Source of the DNA: Cantharellus purpuraceus
Lineage: Eukaryota; Basidiomycota; Agaricomycetes; Cantharellales; Hydnaceae
Direction: 5' to 3'
Length of the DNA stretch: 64,000 bases
Assembly: GCA_025174535.1 (NCBI GenBank)
Contig: JALBUN010000003.1
Coordinates: 1,820,501-1,884,500 of the forward strand
Below are positions 22,312 to 32,479 of this stretch, piece by piece. The notes beneath the pieces were generated by a model. That model saw only the letters and a list, made by a program, of their open reading frames with translations. It had not been told where the DNA came from and made no database searches. A program made the translations under genes and the position numbers. Each line of letters opens with the position of its first letter. Position 1 is the first letter of the stretch.

Positions 22312-23509
22312 AGGGAAGCGTGATATTCGACTCCACTTGCAGTCGTGACGTCATGTGACATTCCATGATGGGCTCAGCCATACGTAATGGTGTATTTTTT
22401 ACCATGCTGCTGCTCTGTCTTTTGCTCTCCTTGCACCCTCCTTACTAGAGAACATTTATCCTGTATCCTGTAGTAATGTGTCACAGAGAAACTCCCTTCA
22501 CCTTTCAGTCATGCGAGAGAGGTGTTGCCCCATTTGGTGATGTTTTTAAGTTTAGCACCCCGTCATATTTATCAGAAGCGCATGCCGCGTTGGGAGTGCC
22601 GATGCGTGAGATGAAGACAAAGATAAATCGATGGCCATGACGTTATCAACGTTCCCTTTCATGATGGAAACATCAATCGCTTCATTCTCAAGGGCCGGAT
22701 CTTTATACGACCCAATGATCGACAACCCTTCTGAGAGGACTCGGTAATCCAGCTGTGACGGGGTCCAGCTGTAGCACGTTTCAAGTTCATGTAAATAGGA
22801 GAGTAAAAAAAGAAAGAAGAAACGTCACCTTTAGACGGGAGACCGTTTGACTAGGTATTTTTACGAGTGTGCGTGCCCAGCACGCGCGCGGCCTGCCGCA
22901 CGTAGCGTTATATCGAACGCAATAGAGCGGTGTCTCTCGAGAAGCCTGGTCAATATTAAGTTACTAGGGCACTATTGCAACTGATCGCGAAGATTAGATA
23001 TTAGATCGACTGTATATCAGAAGTCCAGATCAGACATACAGCCAGATCATTTGGGCGTTACCAGTGTTTGTAAATCGAATATTGGACATGCATTTGAGTC
23101 CGTACATAGACTTAGTTATCCAGGAAAACGGAATATTGCAATAGTGAGGCGTAACGTTTTGTATGGTGTGCTTTGTATGGTGTAATTGCTGGCAGGTGCT
23201 GGCAGGCAAAAGCTGAGCGGCTTCCTGGTCGCCTACCAAAGCCTTTCGTCCGGAGTTTCTAGCCCGAGTCCGTCTGATGACTTGCCCCGTTTTCCATGAC
23301 TTGCACGTTGCACAGATGCTTGGTTGTTAGACTACCTCGTGAGTGCATCATGGGGATGCCAAGAAGGCCCCCGCGTACCGAGAAAGGTATATTTGCATCC
23401 ATGGACGCAGTAACATACTTTCCAACGATAACGCAAACTCATCTAGAGACGCAATCATGTTTCTTTTGGACAATCCTTCTCTCCGATCCGCAAGGTATTA
23501 TGCCGAGGA
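22312..23509. other. Intergenic stretch
   Basis: I see no gene. It includes the 3' flanks of the convergent GT90 and glycosidase-like genes. A GCGCGC-rich patch occurs near 22880-22900 and two weak overlapping plus frames lie at 23296-23579, where the terminal exon of the minus-strand gene overlaps. Confidence 0.45.
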
Positions 23510-26377
23510 TCATATAGTCGTCCCGGCTGGATCCGCTACGGCAAGGAACGTAAAGCTCCACTGCAGCAGCACAGGGTAGACACCAAAAAAATAAGTAAAA
23601 GTCGCTTTGTCAACAAACAGAAGTCAAATAAGGAGAAACACTCGTACGAATTGAATGGCATCGGACTCTGTGCCTTGTGGACTGATCACAGCGAGATCGG
23701 CAAACCCAAATTCATTCGTAGAGTTGTCAAAGGCGTAAGACCACACCTCTGAGAATATATCTGAGACATTGCCTCTGATTAGGACGGCACGATTGCATAG
23801 TAAAAGTAGAGGCACATACGAGACTGGCCTCCTTTGATCGACGTCCAGAGATTGGTTTGCGCAGACTTGAGCGAGGACACGAGAGATTTATCAGAGCACC
23901 ACGAGGGGGTGACACTAGGAGCAGGTTCGGTGTCAATACTCGCTATGGAGCTATTGCAGAACTATCAACAACGACAGGCGCACTACTCTTAATTTGGATC
24001 ACATCATGAGCGATAAGCCCATGCGTACCTTTAATTGGCGAGAAAGACCAGCTGCCATTAGTGCCTGCTGGAATGACCATACGACGGTGCCATGGCTGAG
24101 TGGAGGGGTGTAAGAGTGAGAACAATTGGACGATAAACATGAGGGCCGTACTATGCTTCACGATTCAATACATCAATTTGGGTGCGGTTTCTGGACAAGG
24201 CGGGATTGGCGGTGAGCATCCCAATGTTTGTAAGAAGACCTTGATGATGGTCAGAACAGAAGGGAGAAAGTGAATAAATGTATATGTACCTTTGGGATAG
24301 GGTTGAAGAAGTTGTACGACACGCTGCATAAACGGGGTAGATATGTTCGAGGCGAACAAAAGACCAAATCCAAGATCGCTGTTCATTACCTAGTTCAATG
24401 AATACTTGATGTCACGTCGATGGCCAAAAGAAAACAGTCCACTCACATCTATTGGCGTGCCATCATCATGCAGGGATAGAGCATAGAACGTCACATCGCT
24501 TTGCTTTCCTCCTGTTCCATTTCCCAACAACGAATCACTCAAATTCGCACGCGATATAAAGTCTTTCCATCGCGACTCTGCCGTAGCACCGTCCACCTTC
24601 ACATCAAACAGCCGAGCCGCATGTGCCTCCCATACATCTGCATATAGTCCCGCCTGCACACCCGCATCCGGCTGATTATCGAGTACCAAAAGCCCAGACT
24701 GCGTCAACCTCTGCAGCGCACGAAGTGCCGCAGGTACTAGTGCGGCGTTCACATCGAATGGGATCTGACCGTAGCCCAAACCCTGATTCGAGTCCCGCCA
24801 GTTACCTACAGGTTGTCCCGGTCGGAGGTGCAACAAGTTGGACGCGCGGGGATTCTTGGCGAAGGGTACGGCACGTCCAAGAATGTAGGCTGCATTGCGT
24901 GCGAGGAGGTCGTGATACGAGACATTGATATTGGGATTATTGAGGCTTGCGGTGCGGGATAAGAATGCACTTGCGCGGTTGTGGCCTTGGGGGATGTCTA
25001 GAAAGTAGTGTGCGATGGTAGGCAGGACGTATAAGTCCGTATCGATCATTCTAGATGCGATAAAAGTGAGGTTTCAATGTACTTTTATGGTGTAAAGAGG
25101 GGTCGTCGTACTTGTAATCATAGAAGGGTGTGTCACCGAGGAATGACATGTTGTTCTGAATATTGATGAAGGACGCATAATCTCCAATAGTCTCCTCGTG
25201 GCAGGCGGCGCCAGTGGAGTTGAGACGCTCAAGCACTGCTCCTAAAATCGACTCCGAAGCTTCAGAGGTGAAAATAGGCATGAGCAATCTCAATGCTATG
25301 AGAGTATCCTTAGACGCGAGTCAGTGAAGAAACTAAAAGCAATCTAGATGATTGTACCCGGCCAAAATACGTCAAGAAACGCCATCCACCTGCAAGGCTC
25401 TTAGACTGATACGTTAAAAAACTAATCTAGTAAGTATTTCAGTGATTAGAATATTTCGCAGCTATATACGATGATACCTGTTGAGCGTCCACATTCGCTC
25501 CATTTGCAAGACCCTGGAGAGCTGTCGAGCCTATTGCGTTAGCTGCCTGAGAGGGTTCCAAGAACAGACCGGATGTTCCCAAGCCCGAAAACGTAGTTTC
25601 GTTGCAGAGGACAGACCAGGAAACCGTTCCAGGGGATCTTGGGTCAGATAGTTGGAATAGAACTGTGGGAGGCGTGAAAGTTCCGTTTGTGGAAGGTGTA
25701 ATATTGAACACCATATTATTTTGAGCGGAGAGAATGAAATCAAACGTGTGCGTTGAGTTGATCCAGTCGCGGTGGAGATGAAGGTGAGTGCTATTTCCTG
25801 CTGCAACAGTATAATTGAATATCTGGTTATGATTTTGAGTATATATAGTCCATTGGAAGATGTATAAATGGCACCTCATGCATAGTTCCACTTCCCTCCA
25901 CACTGTCCGGGTTTGAATACAAGTTGCCCAGAAATCAAGTAAGTAAACCTACTAGTCACGCATAGCACGGACAGCTCCCAATATTGTAACACCCATGGTC
26001 GCATCTGTGCTAAAGGACATTTGCCCTTGCACCCCGACATTGTTGAACTCGTCTGTAGCATCTTGCAAAGAATTGTTGACCAACTGCACAGACAATTGTT
26101 CGCTACTATTCAACGGCAGGAAATAGGACAATGCTCCACTGTTTCCCGCTGGCATCGCCGCAACGAAACGCTGTGGTCGGTCGGTGACATTTGGGCTTGT
26201 GAATAGGACTTGCACGCCAGTGATGTTCGAACGCCACAAGTAGTTTTCGAATCCTCCACTGGATAAATGAATATTTAAATTGTCACCAGATATTTGAGAA
26301 GTAACGCCAGAGGGGGCCAGGACAAGCGCTACAAGACATGCAAAAAGGTACCAAATAGGGCTGGGTTTGAGCTGCAT
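23510..26377 (-). CDS. Secreted six-hairpin glycosidase-like protein
   Basis: A large multi-exon gene. Readable minus-strand exons are 26377-25953, 25902-25875, 25822-25478, 25405-25358, 25308-25112, 25050-24447, 24389-24290, 24239-24152 and 24095-24029, then further exons to the stop at 23512-23510. The second in-frame Met (26377) is preferred to the one at 26416 because it opens a signal peptide, MQLKPSPIWYLFACLVALVL, cleaved near GVTSQ. Many N-glycosylation sequons fit secretion. Family features are GGWRFLTYFGRDTLI, CHEETIGDYASF, GNWRDSN and EVWSYAF, as in fungal proteins annotated as six-hairpin glycosidase or glycogen-debranching-like. The substrate is unknown. Exons between 24029 and 23750 are uncertain; I could not join them cleanly. 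Confidence 0.75.
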
Positions 26378-27965
26378 TTTGTGCAGGCTTGGCCGAGTAG
26401 GATGGAGCAAAGCCACTACGACCAGTCTAACACACCGTTCTTAAAGTTCTTGGCTCCACTTCTTCAAACACGTCAGATGACAACAAGCCTACGTGAAACC
26501 TCTCATGTGCCACTATTATCAGCTCGCAAACCGAGGCGATAGTGATAATATCGCGAACTCTGCGGGAGCACAAACTGGTCCACATGACTGAAAGCTCAAA
26601 AGGCGCGGTTGTGGCGATGACAGTTACCGAGTACCAAGTAGGACACGAGACTCGGATGTACATGTCACGCGGACGAAGCTTGTCACGCACGTCAATTACC
26701 ACATCATATGGCTCATGGAGAAGTCGAGCTTGAGCCAAGCCAAAATATTACTCCCTAATGAAGCATCAGGAAAAAACATCAATCAGAATAAACAGCAAAT
26801 TGTTGATACGAGGAACTTCCGAGAACACAGACATCTGACCAAAAAAAGAACAAATTGCATGCTCATGTGTACTTACACGCTCCATAAGCATAGCAAGGTC
26901 GTGGCTATCTAGATCGAAGGACAGGTGTCTATATCCTATGGTCTTGACTAGCGGTGGCGTGCATCTAGGATCGCTATTCATTGACACATTTGACGGCTTA
27001 CAGCAGATTGCCCTGCTCCCAGGTATCTGTGAACGACACCACTTTTAAACTTCATGCAACTACAATGTCCCTTGGTAGACGCCTTAGTGTTTTGTAAATA
27101 ATATACTTGTTCAGTCAAAGAACAGGTACTGTCCAGCAGCCAGCCTGGCAGATGAGTTATCCCTATGACCCCAAACTGATGACTATGTCTAGTGCATGTG
27201 GTATTTTGCCTATTATGAAGTCAGTTAAACGTTAGTTGTGAGAGAAAAATCATGATACCGACGCGATTGGATCTGTTGTTCGTTCGGAGGCGTCCAGTGG
27301 CCGTCGGGGGTTTGGCCAAGTTCAGCCATGTACTATGAAACCACTGTACTCACTATATCTGTATGAAGACCACGAGGCGTGGGAAAAATTGACGAGTTTT
27401 CGGGCCGTGTCGCCTCCACGCGGTTGGCAGTTTGAGCCTTTCCATGCATGTACATATACACCGACTGGATGAAAAGAGGTGTGGGTTGAACATATGCGAG
27501 AATCCGGGGTATAGTGCTCATTTGTGATACATAGAAATCCAATTGACTCTTCTAACTAACGATGAATGACTCATTGCGAAAGCTCAGACGGATCAAAGGC
27601 AGCTGGTCAGACCCTGTTCATAGCGCAATGGCGTGGTATATGCCTCGCAGGCTACACAATGATATGGACACCATGGCTTTCGGATCCAAGCACCATACCC
27701 CGTTTGCTACCATGGGGCCTTTCACGGAGCTGTGGGGAGCCAGACGGTGCTACGGGTACCATTTGTAAGGCGCTCTTTCCTGTGAATACATCCTAATGAA
27801 AGTATGAGTCTATGATGTATATCAGGGTAAGAGATGTATCCCCAAGGTTTGAAAGCTTGGCATATATTCAACGGCTGTTCTAATGTTCTCGCATCAGCTG
27901 CTGTGGATGATAATTTCCCGTCTGCATTCTGCGGCTAATGATTCCTTGTTCTCAACCATATTCCC
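26378..27965. other. Intergenic stretch
   Basis: It contains the promoter of the minus-strand glycosidase-like gene at its left end and that of the DUF202 gene at its right. A 103-residue minus frame (26427-26738) and overlapping plus frames at 27562-27796 show no recognisable motif. I do not call them genes. Confidence 0.4.
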
Positions 27966-28734
27966 ATGTTGTCTGCAGTTTCAGGTCGCTTGAATATTCC
28001 TCGTCCAAGTAATGACAGAAGTATCCGGCCTAACAATGAGGACAGACAGCCTGAGGCCATTCTCCCAAAATGCGAGCCACAAACTTCAGAACCATGTTCT
28101 CCAGAAGTCAAATCCCTAAGCCGTTCGCTTTCTTGTTCGAATGGCCCTTGGTTCATACCTAACGCTCTGACTCGCCAATCACTCGTCCTCCAGAACTCGG
28201 GGAATCTCGCGCGGGACCAGCTCTCAATCGAAAGGACATGGCTTTCCTACATGCGCACTGGTCTCTCGATAACTTGGACAGGCGTGGGTACGTCCTTGAG
28301 TCTTGCGCCATGTGCCATCTATGTAGCCTCAAACGTGATTTCTTGCTTACTCTGCGATGACTATGACAGCTGTTGCACAGTGTTTCGCGTTGATTACGGC
28401 GGATCCCCAAATCTCATTTAAAACTGAGGGCTCCAGGTTCTTCGGCTTAAATGCGACATCGGTACGCTTCGCTCGACCGCTCGGTGCAACTCTCGTCGTT
28501 CTCTCACTGTGTGTAATTGCCATCGGTCCGTATCCGTTGGTCTCCTCTCCATTACAACCAACTGTTTTTAGACATTAACCGATACTTCTGGTAGGACTAC
28601 GTCGCTACTTTAAGGTCCAGAAAGCGATGTTGCAGGGCTCATTTCCTGCTACCAAGATAATGGTCGTGCTGCTCAGTGCTGCCTTAGCCACCCTGATGGT
28701 TGTCACCCTTGGGGTCTTGCTTACCCCGTCGTAA
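27966..28734 (+). CDS. DUF202-domain small membrane protein
   Basis: Three exons, 27966-28287, 28370-28525 and 28595-28734, give about 205 residues. A polar Ser/Pro-rich N-terminal tail of about 75 residues is followed by the DUF202 signature ARDQLSIERTWLSYMRTGLS. Three hydrophobic segments follow: around VAVAQCFALI, ARPLGATLVVLSLCVIAIG and IMVVLLSAALATLMVV. The motif RYFKVQKAM sits between the second and third segments. DUF202 proteins include the membrane subunits related to VTC1; no specific role can be assigned. Joining phase 1 exon 1 to CTGTTG at 28370 is required to read through the first helix, which supports the model. Confidence 0.8.
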
Positions 28735-29501
28735 CCTACATGTCCGAATAGATTGCGCTACGTGCATATGTATCAGCACTTCCCTTCTTTAGACAGAATG
28801 AAGCGCCTCATATCTAGACTTAGACATTCGCTTATTACGTCGTTGTGCATACTTTCGCTTCAGAACGCCCTTTATCCTAGACTACTCCGCGGTGTATATT
28901 GGTCTCACTGCGGTTGATTCGTCTACAGTAAGGCAGACTGCATGAAATTAAAGGCTTCAATGTGGCATACCCGATGCCCCATACTTCTAACTATGAAGAG
29001 GGGATGGCCGACTGCCGCGGCGGTTATAGCAATTATATCCGTTGACATGATCACAAAATGATTAGGCATGCTAGTTACATGAATACCTCTTCATCACCTA
29101 AGTCATTCTACAAGATTTCATTCTCAATGTCATCTTCAGGTGGTGGTTTGTCAAGGGCAACAACTTCTTGTGGGTTGAATGAGGTTGCTTTCATGTAACC
29201 ACTCTCCCTTGTTTTTGAAGGTGAGCTAGGGTTACTTTCACTTGCCTTTTTGTCAGGAGACATTGTGCCACTGTCTCTCATAACTCCACATTCCCACCAA
29301 CCTATAGTAAAAGTGACAAGGACTGTGGTCCCTTTGTGTTATAAACATATTCATTATACCCAGATCCCCACCAGATTTCATCAGATTGTCAGGAATTGAA
29401 GTTAGTTCCACCAGAGACACCTAGTCCAAATGGTCATTCCAACAGCAAAAGAGTGCCAAACAACATAGTCACCCCACAGCTTCACAGGCAATGTGTAAGT
29501 A
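28735..29501. other. Intergenic stretch with a short LTR remnant
   Basis: No gene is seen. At about 29338-29380 the text TGTTATAAACATATTCATTATACCCAGATCCC resembles the reverse-complement terminus of a family-A LTR with several substitutions, so an old LTR fragment lies here. Confidence 0.4.
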
Positions 29502-29918
29502 TGTTATGCACTGGGTCCATCAGGGGGTCATTTTTGGAGTTGGAGTTGTGGTGGAACAGATTTGGCTTCAGCTTATGTGCTGCACCCCCACTAATACTGG
29601 TGTCTGAGATTATGGAGACAGAGTATGACTTAAGTAGATAGGATCAGACTTGGGACCTAGATATGATTTGATATTTGAACTGGGGAATGAAGTCCCCAGT
29701 AGTATGACTTGAATACATTTTTGAAACCTAATAATAATTACTCTCCAAGGCCAATGGTCTTACATGAGTATGCCTGAGTCCAATGGGGACAGATGTCTGG
29801 GTTCCTATGGTGATGCTAGTGCATCAGCAGAACCAGAGACAGATGAGTGGGAGCAACAGTGATGATCAGATGAACTGGTGGAGATGTGATGGTTTCCATA
29901 TGGAGTGTAAATTTCATG

Positions 29919-30494
29919 TGTTATGACTATATTCATTAACACCCAGATCCCTGTCTGATCCACCCAAATCCCTGTCTGATCCACCCAAATCCCTGTCTGA
30001 TCCACCCAAATCCCTGTCTGATCCACCCAGATCCCCATGCAAATGAAATCTATACTCCATTTGGAAACCATCATATCTCCATAAGTCCAGCCAATCATCA
30101 TCCTTAATTCCACCCATCCATCTCTGGTTCCACTGATGCATCAGCATCACCATAGGAACTGGACATCCATCCCCATCAGACTTGGACATATTCATGTAAG
30201 GCCATCAGCCTTGGAGATCCATCACCAGAGAAATTATTATTAGATTTTGAATATGTATTTAAGTCATACTACTGGGGACTTCATTCCCCAGTTCAAATAT
30301 CAAATCATGTCTAGCTCCTAAGTCTGATCCAAACAATCTAAGTCTTACTCCATCTCTGAAATCTTGGACACCAGTATTAGTGAGGGTGCAGCATATAAGC
30401 TGAAGCCAAGTCTGTTCCAACCCCATGATGCACCCTGACACCAACTCCAACTCTGGCCCAAGATCTGACCTTCCATCAGACCTAGTGCATAACA
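29919..30494 (+). mobile_element. Solo family-A LTR in inverse orientation, TSD TCATG
   Basis: It starts TGTTATGACTATATTC and ends GTGCATAACA, the reverse complement of the other family-A LTRs. Length is 576 bp. It is bounded by TCATG at 29914-29918 and 30495-30499, so it is a true insertion into the outer LTR followed by LTR-LTR recombination. Internal length is raised by a 21-bp minisatellite. Confidence 0.9.
29941..30036. repeat. 21-bp minisatellite inside the inverted LTR
   Basis: Units of ACCCARATCCCTGTCTGATCC begin at 29941, 29962, 29983, 30004 and 30025 (partial). The equivalent place in other family-A LTRs has one or two units, so the array expanded locally. The Trp-Val-Asp-Gln-Thr-Gly-Ile repeats of the minus strand are artefacts. 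Confidence 0.85.
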
Positions 30495-30538
30495 TCATGT
30501 GTGTGAGGATCTGAGCATTAATGAATATGGTCATAACA

Positions 30539-30691
30539 GTATCTCTCCATTAAGGCTGAGCCCTTGAGGCCTCATGTCCATAGACTGAATAGATGAGATG
30601 GTTGGGCACAGTTGGAGTTATATTGGGGGCCTGGTGTAAGTTTGTTGACTTAGTTCATACAAACATGGAACTCAACCAAGTCTTATTGGTT
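30539..30691 (-). mobile_element. Family-A 3' internal tail with polypurine tract
   Basis: It begins GTATCTCTCCATTAAGGCTGAGCC, purine-rich on the minus strand (GGAGAGATAC against the LTR). About 100 bp match 53676-53775. Beyond 30640 it runs into unassigned sequence before the family-B LTR. Confidence 0.65.
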
Positions 30692-31297
30692 TGTTAAGGT
30701 GCTGGAATGCTTGGAAGTTCAAAAGGAGTAACCAGACTTAGGCTGCTAGTAATAGAGAGGAGTGGGACTTTACTGTTCCAGTTCAACTGGAGACAGAGTG
30801 GGAGCAATACTATTGAGTCAGATTGAGTGGACTTGGCTTCAACTTGTGTGTTGCACCCCCTTGGATTGTCGGTCCAATATTTCAGAGTTCAGAGTACAGA
30901 GTTGGATCAGGGATCCAGAGTTCGACTTGTCAAGAAGATACTTGTCAAGAAGCTAGCAACCAAGAGGTTGATGGGGCAAATCTTAGTTGATATACAAACT
31001 ACTGTAATAGACAGAAAGTAGCCCGTATAAGTATATGGAGAATTGAATGCTAAAACTAAAACAAAAAACAATAAGATGGATATGGAGTACAACATGGAAA
31101 GGAGTTTGGAGTTTGGACCCAAGTCTGAACTATACTAAGCAATATAAAAGAAGGGGTTTGTTGTACCCCATAAGAAGAAACTACTTATGGAGAACAATAA
31201 GAAAAGGAGTTTGGAGTTGATGAAGGTGAAGTAGGGAGATGGAGATGGAGTTGGAGATGGAGTCTGGAGGTTGGACTTGGTGTTACAGGATGTAACA
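30692..31297 (-). repeat. 3' LTR of family B copy 2 (606 bp)
   Basis: TGTTAAG to TGTAACA, the same organisation as the 610-bp LTRs of copy 1 with many transitions. The left flank is TGGTT; no right-hand duplication can be found because the element is truncated. Confidence 0.88.
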
Positions 31298-31441
31298 GTA
31301 TCTCCCTTCTAGATCAAGCCCATGAGATCTTAGTCAGCATCGTGGGAAAATTGGTGGTGTATGCATTTGAATTGGTGCACGAGGCTGGCCAAATTATTAA
31401 ACACATGTTACCTCTCTCCTCCTCTCTTACTACCATCTGAT

Positions 31442-32414
31442 ATGCCCTCTGCCAAAGAACTTTGCCAGCAACATGCCACATTGGACAAGTCGATCACAGA
31501 GGCTGATGCCACAGAGAAAAAGAAGGCAGAAGAGGACAAGAGGATCACAAGGGAGGTAGCAGCTTGTGAGAAGGCCACTGAGGCAGCTCAGAATAGGGTG
31601 GAGGCTGTGAGGAAGAGGGCCTTATTGAGAGTGGTCACAAAAGGCAAGGAGGCGATCAAGGATCCTGATGAAGAGTCCGAGTTGGACCTCGTATGCAATA
31701 CATGCATCAAGCACAACAATGTGTGTGAGTGGGCAACGGTGAGTGGAATAGTGACTGGATGTCGAAATATCATACTGATTGTTATTTTGTATTTCCTAGA
31801 CGAGAAAAGCACGCTCCTGCCTTGTGTGCCAGTCAAACCAGCTGAAATGTGAGGTAAAGGGTAGTGCTCCTCCTCAACGGAAATGTGATCGTGAGGAGGG
31901 CAGCAGTGCAGTGGATCCTTCTCCAAAACAATGATGGACTTGGGCTGCAAGTATAGGTCCTATTGCGGAGAGTGTTCCCCCTGCATTGGTTGAAGCTGTG
32001 CAGGATGTCAGTATCAACGTGGCTGCAGTGGCCCATCGACTGATTGAGGTTTCCAAGCAGGCCAAGAGGATGAACACAGCTCTCCAGGGCATTGAGACCT
32101 ATATGGGTGAGCTCATGGGAATGTTTCACCATTACACAACAGGACAGAGGTGGGGTCTGCTCCAGCAGGAGTTGGATACACTGGAGTTGGAAGCTCTGGG
32201 CGCTGTTTATGACATGGACTCAAATTCCTCAGGATCTTGGGACTCCTTGGCAAATCTCGATAGGTTGGACGATGAGAGGTGGTGGTCATGGGAGGAGATA
32301 GATAGGATGCTGAGGGAGCAGGAGTTGGAATCGGAGAATCTAGAGAAGGAGGGAACAGTGGATGGAGAATCAGAGGAGTCAGGTGTTGGAGAATTGGAGA
32401 TAGAGGAGAAGTGA
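31442..32414 (+). pseudogene. Antisense ORF of family B copy 2: Zn2Cys6-like protein with an intron
   Basis: Exon 1 is 31442-31738 and exon 2 is 31800-32414, with a 61-bp GTGAGT...CTAG intron, giving about 303 residues. Residues 1-85 are Ala/Glu/Lys-rich and look coiled-coil. Then two cysteine triplets, CNTCIKHNNVC and CLVCQSNQLKC, are separated by ten residues once the intron is removed. The pattern C-x2-C-x6-C-x10-C-x2-C-x6-C is the fungal Zn(II)2Cys6 binuclear cluster spacing. After a basic PPQRKCDREEG segment comes a conserved middle (ALVEAVQDVS, GELMGMFHHY) and a Trp/Glu-rich acidic tail. One in-frame TGA at 31932-31934 breaks this copy. TTATTAAA and a CT-rich run precede the ATG. It is opposite to pol and next to the 3' LTR, as in copy 1. 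Its role is unknown. Confidence 0.8.
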
Positions 32415-32479
32415 TGTATCTAGAGAATGTGATGACTAGAATGACTGATTTCTTGGAGGAAACTGGAGTGAATCAAAGC

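Larger units (their letters stand above)
29502..30538 (-). mobile_element. Family-A LTR interrupted by an inverted family-A LTR
   Basis: The outer LTR runs 29502-29918 (starting TGTTATGCACTGGG) and 30500-30538 (ending CATAACA). It is diverged from the 40309-40825 LTR and poor in CpG. It is followed directly by family-A 3' internal sequence (30539-30640), so it is the 3' LTR of a minus-strand element whose body is lost. The inner LTR is listed separately. Confidence 0.85.
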
